From NCEH01 sp043195095 (GTDB taxonomy: Bacteria; Pseudomonadota; Alphaproteobacteria; Rhizobiales; Xanthobacteraceae), in the NCBI RefSeq assembly GCF_043195095.1, contig NZ_JBAFWN010000004.1: DNA of 64,000 bases. One strand, 5' to 3'. This document shows positions 50,890-59,539 of this stretch, one piece after another (the first letter of the stretch is position 1; the number at the start of each line of letters is the position of its first letter). The position numbers and the translations under genes were made by a program. Below the pieces are notes generated by a model that was not told where the DNA came from, searched no databases, and worked only from the letters and a program-made list of their open reading frames with translations.

Positions 50890-53241
50890 ATGACGAAGCA
50901 GGGTGTCGGGGCGCGTCTCCCGCGTAAGGAGGATGATCGCTTCCTGCGCGGCCGCGGTCAGTTCGTGGCCGATATCCGCCTGCCGGGGTTGAAGGACGTT
51001 GCGTTCGTGCGCAGCCCGCTCGCCCACGCCCGCGTCCATGGCGTGCACATTCCCGAGGACTGCCGTGGCCGGGCCTTCAACGCCACGGATCTGGCGGGGG
51101 TAAAGCCGATCCGCGCCGTCACCACCCTGCCGGGCTTCAAGGTGTCCGAACAATGGCCGCTCGCCACCGACAAGGTGCGCCAGGTGGGTGAGCTGCTCGC
51201 CGTGTGCGTCGGCGACACCCGCGCCCAGGCCGAGGACATCGCCGCCGCCATCGAGCTGGATCTGGAGGAACTCCCCGCCGTCCACGACATGGTGAAGGCC
51301 CGAGATCCCGACAGCGCGCTCGTGCACGAGCATTGGGGCGACAATGTCTTTCTCGAAAGCTTCATGGAAGTGGACATCGAGAAGGCCTTCGATGCCCCCA
51401 TCAAGATCACCCGCACCCTCTCCACCGCGCGCCAGAGCATGGCGCCCATGGAAGGACGCGGGACGGTGGCGCACTGGGATCATCGCAAGGAACAGCTGGT
51501 TCTCCACACCGGCAGCCAGATGCCCCATATCGTGCGCAACGGCCTTGCCGAATGCCTGGGGCTGAACCAGGAGCAGATCCGCATCATCTCCCCCGACGTG
51601 GGCGGCGGCTTCGGCTACAAGGGCATCCTGCTGCCGGAAGACATCTGCCTCGGCTGGCTCGCAATGCGCCTCGGCCATCCCGTGCGCTGGATCGAGGATC
51701 GGCGCGAGAGCCTGACCGCCGGTGCCAACTGCCGCGAGCATCATTATTCCATCACCGCCTATGCGGATCGCGACGGGACGCTGCGCGGCATCGACTGCGA
51801 GGCCATCGTCGATTCCGGCGCCTATTCCTCTTATCCCTTCTCGGCGTGCCTGGAGGCCGCGCAGGTGGTGAGCATCCTGCCCGGCCCCTACGATTTCCCG
51901 TCCTATCGCTGCCGCACCTGGTCGGTCGCCACCAACAAATGCCCGATCCTGCCCTATCGCGGCGTGGCGCGCACCGGCGTGTGCTTCGCGCTCGAACTGG
52001 TTCTGGACGCCATCGCCCGCGAGATCGGCATGGAGCCGCACGAATTGCGGCTGAAGAACCTCGTGCGGCCGGAGCAGATGCCGTTCGACAACATCACCAA
52101 GAAGCATTTCGACAGCGGCGATTATCCCCAGGCGCTGAATCGTGCCATCGCCATGGCGCGGCTTGACGACGTGCGCGCGCGCCAGGCGAAGGGCGAGGCG
52201 GATGGCCGGCTGATCGGCATCGGCCATTCCATCTATTGCGAGCAGGGCGCCCACGGCACCTCGGTCTATTCCGGCTGGGGCATTCCCATGGTGCCGGGTC
52301 ACGAGCAGGCAACCGCCCGCATGACGCCCGACGGCGGCCTGGAATTGCGCGTGGGCGTGCATTCCCACGGCCAGAGCATGGAAACCACCTTCGCCCAGGT
52401 CGCGCACGAAGTGCTCGGCATAGATACCGCGCGCATCAAGCTGGTGCACGGCGACACCGAATACACGCCCTATTCCACCGGAAGCTGGGGCTCGCGCTCC
52501 ATGGTGATGGCGGGCGGAGCGGTGGCCACCGCCTGCAAGGAAGTGGCGGCGCTGGCGGCGCGCATCGGCGCCCATCTGCTTCAGGCCGATCCGGCCGAGG
52601 TGGTCATCAAGGATGGGTTCGCGGTCGCCCCTTCGGGCTCGGTGAGCCTTCAGGAGATCGCCCACACCTGGTATCGCCGCCCGCAGGACCTGCCCGCCGG
52701 GATCGACCCCCACGGCCTTGAATCCACCATCGGCTACAAGCCGGTGCGCGACACCGGCACCTTCTCCTATGCCGCCCATGTGGTCCTGGTCGCCGTGGAT
52801 CCCGAACTCGGCGACATCGAGATCCTCGACTATGTGATCGTCGAGGACGGCGGCAAGCTGGTGAACCCCATGGTGGTGGACGGCCAGATCTATGGCGGCC
52901 TCGCCCAAGGCATCGGCACCGCGCTTTACGAGGAAATGCAGTTCGACGCCTCGGGGCAGCCGCTCGCCTCCACCTTCGCGGATTACCTCCTGCCCGGTCC
53001 CACCGAAGTCCCCGAGCCCCGGCTCGATCATATGGAATTCCTCGCCCCCTATACGGAATTCGGGGTGAAGGGCATCGGCGAGGGCGGCGCCATTGCGCCG
53101 CCGGCCGCCATCGGCAATGCGGTGAACGATGCGCTGAAGGGCATCGGCGCCGAACTGCTGCATTCGCCCATCACGCCGCGCCGCGTCCTGGAAGCCATCG
53201 AGGCGGCCAAACGCGCCCAACTCGCCGGGAGCGTGGCATGA
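50890..53241 (+). CDS. Molybdenum hydroxylase large subunit (xanthine dehydrogenase/CoxL family)
   Basis: 783 aa. It carries the Mo-molybdopterin cytosine dinucleotide-type centre and hydroxylates a carbon, often next to a ring nitrogen. Features: VGEDR-like start ARLPRKEDDRFLRGRGQFV, DVGGGFGYKG (Mo-cofactor binding), and the catalytic Glu in VKGIGEGGAIAPPAAIGNA near the C-terminus. The form I CO dehydrogenase loop AYRCSFR is absent; the position reads PYRGVARTG, so it is not a CO dehydrogenase. The downstream FAD and 2Fe-2S genes complete the enzyme. The substrate is probably an N-heterocycle. Confidence 0.93.
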   Translation: MTKQGVGARLPRKEDDRFLRGRGQFVADIRLPGLKDVAFVRSPLAHARVHGVHIPEDCRGRAFNATDLAGVKPIRAVTTLPGFKVSEQWPLATDKVRQVGELLAVCVGDTRAQAEDIAAAIELDLEELPAVHDMVKARDPDSALVHEHWGDNVFLESFMEVDIEKAFDAPIKITRTLSTARQSMAPMEGRGTVAHWDHRKEQLVLHTGSQMPHIVRNGLAECLGLNQEQIRIISPDVGGGFGYKGILLPEDICLGWLAMRLGHPVRWIEDRRESLTAGANCREHHYSITAYADRDGTLRGIDCEAIVDSGAYSSYPFSACLEAAQVVSILPGPYDFPSYRCRTWSVATNKCPILPYRGVARTGVCFALELVLDAIAREIGMEPHELRLKNLVRPEQMPFDNITKKHFDSGDYPQALNRAIAMARLDDVRARQAKGEADGRLIGIGHSIYCEQGAHGTSVYSGWGIPMVPGHEQATARMTPDGGLELRVGVHSHGQSMETTFAQVAHEVLGIDTARIKLVHGDTEYTPYSTGSWGSRSMVMAGGAVATACKEVAALAARIGAHLLQADPAEVVIKDGFAVAPSGSVSLQEIAHTWYRRPQDLPAGIDPHGLESTIGYKPVRDTGTFSYAAHVVLVAVDPELGDIEILDYVIVEDGGKLVNPMVVDGQIYGGLAQGIGTALYEEMQFDASGQPLASTFADYLLPGPTEVPEPRLDHMEFLAPYTEFGVKGIGEGGAIAPPAAIGNAVNDALKGIGAELLHSPITPRRVLEAIEAAKRAQLAGSVA

Positions 53242-54056
53242 AGCCCGTCCGTTTCGATTACGAGCGCCCGGTCGAGATCGGCGCCGCCCTGGCCCTGATG
53301 CAGGACGAGGGGCGGGTGGTGAAGATCATCGCCGGCGGCCAGTCGCTCGGCCCCATGCTCAACATGCGCCTCGTTCAGCCGGAATTGCTGGTGGATATCA
53401 CCGCCATCCCCGCCCTGAAGCGCATCGAGGACAATGCGGACCACATCGTCGTCGGGGCCTGCGTGACCCATGCCGATTTCGAGGATCGCCGCGTGCCGGA
53501 CGTCACCGCCGGCGCACTGCCGGGTGTGGCACGCGGCATTGCCTATCGTGCGGTGCGCAACCGCGGCACGGTGGGCGGCAGCCTGACCCACGCCGACCCT
53601 TCCGCCGACTGGATTTCCATCCTGTCCGCCGTGGGCGCGCGGGTGATTCTGCGCGCGCCCTCCGGTGTGCGCGAGTTGGCGGTGGAGGACTACATGCTCG
53701 GCGCGCTCGCCGCCGATCTCAATCCCGGTGAATTGCTGGAGGCGGTGCGCATTCCCAAATGCAGCGCCTCGGCCCGATGGGGCTATTTCAAGAGCTGCCG
53801 CAAGACCGGCGAGTTCGCCCACGCCATCGGTGCGGTGCTGGTGGACCCAGACCGTGGCGTGTTCCGCGCGGTGATGGGTGCGACCGAGACGCGGCCCATC
53901 CTCGTGACCGACCGCGCGGCGCTGTTCACCGAAACAGGCTTCTCCACGGGCGCGGCGGAAGCGGTGGCGCAGGCCGCCGGCATGGGCGATGTGCTGGATC
54001 GCCGGACACACGCGGTGGCGCTGCGCCGCGCATTCGAGCAGGCGGACGCGGCATGA
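53238..54056 (+). CDS. Molybdenum hydroxylase FAD-binding medium subunit (CoxM family)
   Basis: 272 aa. FAD motifs AGGQSLGPMLNMRL (residues 34-47) and NRGTVGGSLTHADPSADW (~109-126) are both intact. The C-terminal CO-dehydrogenase flavoprotein domain follows (RWGYFKSCRKTGEFAH). Overlaps both neighbours by 4 bp. It passes electrons from the iron-sulfur clusters to an acceptor. Confidence 0.94.
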   Translation: MKPVRFDYERPVEIGAALALMQDEGRVVKIIAGGQSLGPMLNMRLVQPELLVDITAIPALKRIEDNADHIVVGACVTHADFEDRRVPDVTAGALPGVARGIAYRAVRNRGTVGGSLTHADPSADWISILSAVGARVILRAPSGVRELAVEDYMLGALAADLNPGELLEAVRIPKCSASARWGYFKSCRKTGEFAHAIGAVLVDPDRGVFRAVMGATETRPILVTDRAALFTETGFSTGAAEAVAQAAGMGDVLDRRTHAVALRRAFEQADAA

Positions 54057-55264
54057 GCATGGTTTCCCTCACCGTCAATTCCCGCCCCCTGCGCGCGGAG
54101 GTGGAGCCGCGCACGAACCTCGCCGATTTCCTGCGCGATTCGCATGATCTCACCGGCACGCACCTGGGGTGCGAACACGGCGTGTGCGGCGCTTGCACCG
54201 TCATCGTGGACGGCGAGCCGGTGCGCTCCTGCATCACCTATGCAGTGGCGTGCGAGAATGCGCAGGTCACCACCATCGAAGGGCTCAACGACGACGAGCT
54301 GGCAAGCGAATTGCGGGCCGCCTTCACGCGCGAACACGGCCTGCAATGCGGATATTGCACGCCGGGCATGATCGTTTCCGCCCGCGACGTGGTACTGCGT
54401 ATGCCCGACGCCAGCGAGCATGAGATCCGCGTCGCCATGAGCGGAAACCTGTGCCGCTGCACCGGCTATGTGGGCATCGTGCGGGCGATCCGCACGGTGA
54501 TCGCGGAGCGCAGGGCGCGTGGCGCGGCGCCCCGGGCCGACGTGCGCACCGCCCTCGGGCCGGTCGGCTCAGGCCATGCGGGCGCCTTCGCCGGCGGCAC
54601 GGACAACGCCGCCGATAGCTCGCCCGCCCGGATCGCGCCGGCCGTTCCGCGCGCGGCCAGTTCGCGTGAATCTGCCAAGCTCGATGCCGACTTCGTTCCC
54701 CAGACCAGCTTTCCGCAAAGCTTCGTCGTCGCCCATCCTGTGGACGTGGTGTGGGATTTCTTCGGCCGCGTGGACGAGGTGGCCGCCTGCCTGCCGGGCG
54801 CGTCGCTCGTGGGCACGCCGACGCCCGAGCATGTGGAAGGGCAGATCCGCGTGAAGGTCGGGCCCATGGTGGCAGAATTCCAAGGCGTGGCGGACATCTC
54901 GCGCGACGATGCCCGGCATGCCGGGCGCATTTCCGGCAGCGGGCGTGACACACGCAGCAATTCGGCGACGCGTGGGCTCATCGGCTACACGCTGACGCCG
55001 GTCGAGGATGGCCGGGCGACCCGGGTGGACGTGAGCATCGGCTATACGCTGACCGGCATGCTGGCCCAGTTCGGCCGCTCCGGCCTTGTTCAGGATATCG
55101 CCGGGCGGCTGGTGTCGGCGTTCGTGCAAAACCTGGAAGCGCGGCTCGGCCAGGGCGAGGGTGCACCGGCGGCGCCCGTGGTGACAGAGCTTAACGCCGG
55201 CTCGCTAGTGTATTCGGTGATCCTGTCGCGGCTGAAAGAGCTATGGCGCAGAATAGCAGGATAA
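54053..55264 (+). CDS. Fusion of Mo-hydroxylase 2Fe-2S small subunit and CoxG/SRPBCC domain
   Basis: 403 aa. Residues 1-160 are the small subunit with two [2Fe-2S] sites: GCEHGVCGACTV (plant-type ferredoxin cluster, fourth Cys in RSCITY) and CGYCTPGM...CRCTGY (helical cluster). After a Pro/Ala/Ser-rich linker (about 160-210) comes a CoxG/SRPBCC domain (VVAHPVDVVWDFFGRVDEVA, CLPGA, GQIRVKVGPMVAEFQG). CoxG is normally a separate protein that anchors or matures CO-dehydrogenase-like enzymes, so the fusion is noteworthy. The ATG at 54053 overlaps the FAD-subunit stop. An upstream extension of the frame is a shadow. Confidence 0.92.
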   Translation: MSMVSLTVNSRPLRAEVEPRTNLADFLRDSHDLTGTHLGCEHGVCGACTVIVDGEPVRSCITYAVACENAQVTTIEGLNDDELASELRAAFTREHGLQCGYCTPGMIVSARDVVLRMPDASEHEIRVAMSGNLCRCTGYVGIVRAIRTVIAERRARGAAPRADVRTALGPVGSGHAGAFAGGTDNAADSSPARIAPAVPRAASSRESAKLDADFVPQTSFPQSFVVAHPVDVVWDFFGRVDEVAACLPGASLVGTPTPEHVEGQIRVKVGPMVAEFQGVADISRDDARHAGRISGSGRDTRSNSATRGLIGYTLTPVEDGRATRVDVSIGYTLTGMLAQFGRSGLVQDIAGRLVSAFVQNLEARLGQGEGAPAAPVVTELNAGSLVYSVILSRLKELWRRIAG

Positions 55265-55311
55265 GACGGGACCGGCGGCGGGGCGCAGATGCCGCCAAGA
55301 TCCTTGCCGCC

Positions 55312-55803
55312 TCACCGTTCCAGCGGCACGGTGAGCCCGGTCTTGACCCGGTCCATCACAACAAGCGTGCGAAATCGCTTGATATTGCTGTTCTCGAAGA
55401 ACAGGCGGCGGGTGAGATCTTCATAATCCGCCATGGTCGGGACGGTGACGATCAGCACGAAGTCTGCGTCGCCAGTGACATAATAACATTGCTGCACTTC
55501 CGGGCAGCGGACGAAATTGGCCTTGGCGGCGTCCACGAGATCAATGCGTTCGCTTTCCACCACGACCTCCACCACCAGCGTGAGCGGCTGGCCGACGCGG
55601 GCGGGGTTGAGGATGGTGACATCGCCTTCAATCACACCGGTTTCGCGCATCCGCTTGATGCGCCGCTGCACGGCGGCCGCCGAGAGGTTCACACGCTCCC
55701 CAATGGTGCGCTGGGGCGTGGTGTTGTCCCGTTGAAGAATAGTAAGTATGGCGAGGTCGAAGGCATCCAGATCTGCGCGCTGGTTGGACAGAGAAGAGGC
55801 CAT
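55312..55803 (-). CDS. Lrp/AsnC family transcriptional regulator
   Basis: 163 aa. N-terminal HTH LDAFDLAILTILQRDNTTPQ (residues ~10-29) with RVNLSAAAVQRRIKRM as recognition region, then the RAM effector domain (TLVVEVVVESERIDLVD..., YYVTGDADFVLIVTVPTMADYE). Such regulators sense amino acids. It faces the Mo-hydroxylase genes tail to tail and opens toward a 387-bp AT-rich intergenic region. It is a likely regulator of this amino-acid-like catabolic locus. Confidence 0.93.
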   Translation of the reverse strand: MASSLSNQRADLDAFDLAILTILQRDNTTPQRTIGERVNLSAAAVQRRIKRMRETGVIEGDVTILNPARVGQPLTLVVEVVVESERIDLVDAAKANFVRCPEVQQCYYVTGDADFVLIVTVPTMADYEDLTRRLFFENSNIKRFRTLVVMDRVKTGLTVPLER

Positions 55804-56190
55804 GACACACCAAATCGTTTGAACTTCTGATATTCTAAGAATTTATATTATTATTGTCTATCATTTGTTGTATATTTTCTTTAAAAACGAAATAATATAT
55901 CAGATATACATAAAATAATAATAGTTTTATCGAGTTTGAGTATTAAAGACGAAAGGTCTTTGATAATTAGCGGCGGTGTTGCTGTGCAACTGGCTGTGCC
56001 TTAATCCTGCGCGCGTTCTGGTATGGCGTGCGCCTCGGTAATTCTATGCCCAGCGCGACAAGATGGGCTAATATGCACAAGTCGCAGGCACTCCCCTATT
56101 CACCTTTGCGCGTCGTGGGGCTAAACTGCAATCTCAGGCGTGAAGTGGAGACGGTTTCTGCTCGAACGCCGCCGAGTCTGATGGTCCTTT
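55804..56190. promoter_or_regulatory. AT-rich divergent promoter region, Lrp and GntR genes
   Basis: 387 bp between divergent regulator genes, strongly AT-rich from 55805 to 55960. It contains the palindrome ATTCT-A-AGAAT (55832-55842), 29 bp before the Lrp ATG, plus TATTATTATTG and AATAATAATAG blocks that resemble the AT-rich boxes at 36144 and 43442. Autoregulation by Lrp is likely. Confidence 0.55.
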
Positions 56191-56946
56191 ATGCAAACAA
56201 AGTCCAAACTATCGGCAGCCTACGATCGAAGCCGCGTGCCGCTCTACATCCAGGTCGCATCGGTGCTCCGGCAGCGGATCCAGGCGGGGCATTGGGCCAT
56301 CGGCGACAAGATTTCCACCCTGGAAGAATTGGAAGAGGAGTTCCAGGTCGCGCGCGTCACCGTGCGCCAGGCTGTGGAAATGCTGCGGGATGAAGGCCTT
56401 GTCAGCGCGCGCCAGGGGCGGGGCACGTTCGTCTCCAGCGTGGTGCCCGACCGCCATTGGCTGAAGCTGGAGACCACCTGGGCGAGTTTGATCGCGTCGG
56501 TGAAGGAAAATGTGCCGAGGCCCATCACCTTGACCGAAAACGTGCCGCCGCCGCTCCTGAAGCCGGAGGATGGCGAGCTTGCGTCCGAATACGTCTCGTT
56601 GAAAAGTCTTCAATTTCGTGACGACCAGCCTTATTCCATCGTCAACCTTCTGCTCGCGCGCCATGTCTTCGAGATGGACCGCGATATCTTTCTCACGGGC
56701 CCGGCCTTGCCCGCGCTTGCCGGTCTGAAGAAGGTCAAGGTGAAGGACGCCCATCAGACGCTGATCATCGGCAGCGCCGATCCGACGGTCGCGGATCTCA
56801 TGAAGATTCCGCTCGGCGCGGCGACGGTCGAGAGCCATTGCGTGGTGGTGGATGCGAAGAATATCGCCATCTATGTGGCCGATATCGTTTATCGCAGCGA
56901 TTGCATCAAGTTGCAGATCGACCTGCTGCGATCCGAACGCGGATAA
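56191..56946 (+). CDS. GntR family transcriptional regulator (HutC/UTRA subfamily)
   Basis: 251 aa. The winged HTH covers about residues 12-80 (PLYIQVASVLRQRIQAGHW, FQVARVTVRQAVEMLRDEG, RQGRGTFVS, all classical). A UTRA effector domain follows (about 95-245: YSIVNLLLARHVFEMD, LIIGSADPTVADLMKIPLG, DIVYRSDCIKLQIDL). HutC-type proteins respond to catabolic intermediates such as urocanate. At the edge of the N-heterocycle-type locus it may sense an intermediate of that pathway. Confidence 0.92.
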   Translation: MQTKSKLSAAYDRSRVPLYIQVASVLRQRIQAGHWAIGDKISTLEELEEEFQVARVTVRQAVEMLRDEGLVSARQGRGTFVSSVVPDRHWLKLETTWASLIASVKENVPRPITLTENVPPPLLKPEDGELASEYVSLKSLQFRDDQPYSIVNLLLARHVFEMDRDIFLTGPALPALAGLKKVKVKDAHQTLIIGSADPTVADLMKIPLGAATVESHCVVVDAKNIAIYVADIVYRSDCIKLQIDLLRSERG

Positions 56947-57011
56947 GCCAGCGTTCGCCGTCAAGCCGCCGGGCCGGCACCGCCTGGGCGTGGCCTGAAA
57001 CGGCGCGCCCT

Positions 57012-57032
57012 TGACCGGGACGCGCCCGGTCA
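57012..57032. terminator. Inverted repeat between converging genes
   Basis: TGACCGGG-acgcg-CCCGGTCA, a perfect 8-bp stem between the GntR gene and the UPF0335 gene, which converge here. No T-run follows on either side, so termination would be Rho-assisted at best. Confidence 0.4.
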
Positions 57033-57074
57033 TGCGCCAAGGTTTGCGGCGCGTCATCCCGCGCCTGCTGGGCC

Positions 57075-57338
57075 TCAGGAGAAAATGCCGAGTGCCTGCA
57101 TGTAGAGGTCGACGATCGCTTCGTGTTCCTTGCGCTCGTCCACGTCTTCCTTGCGAATCTTCAGGATGGCGCGCAGCGCCTTCACGTCGAAGCCATTGGC
57201 CTTGGCTTCGGCAAATACGTCCTTGATATCGTCGGCGATCGCCTTCTTTTCTTCCTCAAGGCGCTCGACGCGCTCGATGAAGGATTTCAGCTGTTCCTTG
57301 GCGAAGCCCGCCGGGGCGTCCGATACGTCTTCCGACAC
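57075..57338 (-). CDS. UPF0335/DUF2312 family protein
   Basis: 87 aa, small acidic coiled-coil protein conserved in alphaproteobacteria. The core QLKSFIERVERLEEEKKAI then DVFAEAKANGFDVKALRAIL is diagnostic. A GTG at 57338 is chosen because GAGG lies 9 bases upstream and the length fits the family; earlier GTG/TTG codons exist. The function is unproved; phage-encoded relatives exist. Confidence 0.88.
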   Translation of the reverse strand: MSEDVSDAPAGFAKEQLKSFIERVERLEEEKKAIADDIKDVFAEAKANGFDVKALRAILKIRKEDVDERKEHEAIVDLYMQALGIFS

Positions 57339-57471
57339 GTGGTGCAACCTCACAAACAATCAAACGGGCGAATAGGGCGCCGATCAGGGGCAAGATACAG
57401 CACGCGGCTGGGCGCCGCCGTCAAGCCGCTGTCCCCGCAATCCCCCCTATCCCCTGCTGCACGCGGCCGGT

Positions 57472-57816
57472 TCAATGGCCATCGTGCGGCGGCTTGAACG
57501 CCGCGGCCTGCTCTGGCGTCGCCTCGCTCTGATAACGGCTTTTCCATTCCTCGTAAGGCATGCCATAGACCGCCTCGCGGCTCTGCGCCTTGTCGACCGG
57601 CAGGCCTTCGGCCTCGGCGGCGTCCAGATACCAGTTGGAGAGGCAATTGCGGCAGAAGCCGGCGAGGTTCATGAGCGCGATGTTCTGCACGTCCGTACGT
57701 TCGCGCAGGTGGGCGACGAGCCGACGGAACGCCGCCGCTTCAAGCCGCTCGCGGTCCTGCTCGGAAAGCGCGCCGGAGCCATCCAGCGGCGTGGGGTCGG
57801 AAAGTTGGGTGCTCAT
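57472..57816 (-). CDS. DUF1244 family protein
   Basis: 114 aa. The conserved core AFRRLVAHLRERTDVQNIAL then NLAGFCRNCLSNWYLDAAE and YGMPYEEWKSRYQ is the DUF1244 signature, with the C-x2-C pair FCRNCL. Cytosolic, function unknown. The ATG at 57816 has an AGGGA RBS; a longer frame upstream is not supported. Confidence 0.9.
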   Translation of the reverse strand: MSTQLSDPTPLDGSGALSEQDRERLEAAAFRRLVAHLRERTDVQNIALMNLAGFCRNCLSNWYLDAAEAEGLPVDKAQSREAVYGMPYEEWKSRYQSEATPEQAAAFKPPHDGH

Positions 57817-57888
57817 GGCGTGTGGTCCCTTTGTCGGCTTCATGTGGCGCGTGCGCGCGCCGGGTGCAAGGGTCGCAAGGGCGATGCC

Positions 57889-58776
57889 GTGAATCCGGGG
57901 CCAGGCGCCGTCGCATCGCCCCTGCAGCTTGCGCTCGGCATCGCCGCCCTCGCCGGCGGCGCCTTCGCGATGGGCGCGTCGGTGCTGTTCGTGCGGCTTG
58001 CGGACGTGGGGCCGTTCGCCAGCGCCTTCTGGCGCACCGCCCTGGCGCTGCCGGTTCTGCTCGTGTGGGCGCTGGCGGCCGAGGGGCGGCGGGCCCTGGT
58101 GCCGGATCGCGCGGCGCTGGTGGCGGGGGTTTTCTTCGCCGGCGACCTGTTTTTCTGGCATCTGGCGATTCTCGGAACCAGCGTCGCCAATGCCGCCGTG
58201 CTCGCCACCACCTCGCCGGTATGGGTGGCGCTGTTCGCCTGGCTGGTAATGCGCGCCGCCATCACCCGCGCCACGCTTGCCGGGCTCGTGCTGTGCCTTG
58301 CGGGGGCGGGCGCGCTGATCGGGCGCAGCTTCCATCTGGAGCCGGCGCATCTGCTGGGCGATGCGGCGGGGCTGGTGACGGCGGTCTTCTTCGCCGCCTA
58401 TTTCCTGGCGATCGGCAAGGCCCGGCGCACCCGAGGGGCCGGGGCGGTGACGCTGATTTCCACGGCCGCCACGACACTTATCCTGCTCGTCGTGGCTTTG
58501 GTGGCCGAGCCGACCTTATGGCCCGCGAGCGCTTCGGGGGCCGCCGCCCTGCTGGGGCTTGCCTTGGTGAGCCAGGTGGGCGGGCAGGGGTTGATGGCGG
58601 TGGGGCTTTCCGTGGTGCCCCCGATCTATGGGGCGCTGGTGTTCTTCCTGGAAGTGGTGTCGGCGGCAGCCTTGGGCTGGCTGGTGCTGGGGGAGGCGCT
58701 GGGCGTGCTTCAGGGGGTGGGCATGGGGCTTGTTCTGCTCGGCCTGTGGGTCGCAAGGCCGGGCCGGCCGGGATGA
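57889..58776 (+). CDS. DMT family (EamA) transporter
   Basis: 295 aa with ten predicted TM helices in two EamA repeats: LALGIAALAGGAFAMGASVL begins repeat 1, LLGDAAGLVTAVFFAAYFLA begins repeat 2. The family exports metabolites or amino acids. The start is uncertain: no in-frame ATG precedes the first helix, and GTG at 57889 gives the standard length. It is divergent from DUF1244 with a 70-bp gap. Confidence 0.82.
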   Translation: MNPGPGAVASPLQLALGIAALAGGAFAMGASVLFVRLADVGPFASAFWRTALALPVLLVWALAAEGRRALVPDRAALVAGVFFAGDLFFWHLAILGTSVANAAVLATTSPVWVALFAWLVMRAAITRATLAGLVLCLAGAGALIGRSFHLEPAHLLGDAAGLVTAVFFAAYFLAIGKARRTRGAGAVTLISTAATTLILLVVALVAEPTLWPASASGAAALLGLALVSQVGGQGLMAVGLSVVPPIYGALVFFLEVVSAAALGWLVLGEALGVLQGVGMGLVLLGLWVARPGRPG

Positions 58777-58880
58777 TCTGCCTCGCTTCTGCCCCGATCG
58801 CGCCCGAAAAGACGGGACGATGCCTCCTGCATGCATCGTCCATTGACGCCCGTGCCGTACCAAGGCTAACAGCCGAGCCC

Positions 58881-59429
58881 ATGTTGTTTTCCCACCCGTT
58901 CGTTCCGAATGGATCTTCCGCCCTCTGGCGCGGCCTGCGCGCGCTGGCGCTTCTCGCCGTGCTCGCGGCGGGTGCCCTGACGGCGAGCGCGGCCCCCGCG
59001 GCCGCCGACTTCCGCCTGTGCAACCGCACCTCCAGCCGGGTCGGGGTGGCCATCGGCTATAAGGAAAACGAGGTCTGGACCACGGAGGGGTGGTGGAACG
59101 TCGCGGCCAACAGCTGCGAGACCTTGCTGCGCGGCGACCTCGTGGCGCGCTTTTATTATCTCTATGCCGTGGATTACGACCAGGGCGGGGAATGGGCGGG
59201 CAAGGCCTTCATGTGCACCCGCGACAAGGAATTCACCATTCGCGGGGTGGAGGATTGCCTGGCGCGCGGCTTCGACCGGGCGGGCTTCCTGGAGGTGGAC
59301 ACCAAGGAGCAGCGCGGCTGGACCGTGCAATTGACCGAGGCCAACCAATCCAGCCGGGTGCTGCCCGGCGTCGCGCCGCCCGGCAATGCGCCGATGCCCA
59401 TGCCGAACCCCGCGAGCCGCGGGAAATAG
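58881..59429 (+). CDS. DUF1036 family secreted protein
   Basis: 182 aa. The signal peptide ends at APAAAD (residues 1-43, long n-region). The DUF1036 domain starts FRLCNRTSSRVGVAIGYKE and contains WTTEGWWNVAANSCETLLRG; conserved cysteines are in LCNRT, NSCET, FMCTR and EDCLA. A Pro-rich tail ends the protein. Function unknown; typical of Hyphomicrobiales. ATG at 58881. Confidence 0.88.
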   Translation: MLFSHPFVPNGSSALWRGLRALALLAVLAAGALTASAAPAAADFRLCNRTSSRVGVAIGYKENEVWTTEGWWNVAANSCETLLRGDLVARFYYLYAVDYDQGGEWAGKAFMCTRDKEFTIRGVEDCLARGFDRAGFLEVDTKEQRGWTVQLTEANQSSRVLPGVAPPGNAPMPMPNPASRGK

Positions 59430-59539
59430 CATCCAGAATGGCGGCTATCGCGCCTTTCCCCCTGAGGCTGTGATATTTCCAGAATGCCGCGCCATCCTGC
59501 GGCACCACGGGCAAAAACGCCCGGGTCAGGGAGGGGCAC

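Noticed and set aside
50866..53220. 784-codon antisense frame across the Mo hydroxylase large subunit
   Set aside because: The plus-strand protein has all family motifs; the antisense product is low-complexity Gly/Ala/His/Asp sequence.
50890..55264. Aerobic CO dehydrogenase
   Set aside because: The AYRCSFR loop of form I enzymes is missing.
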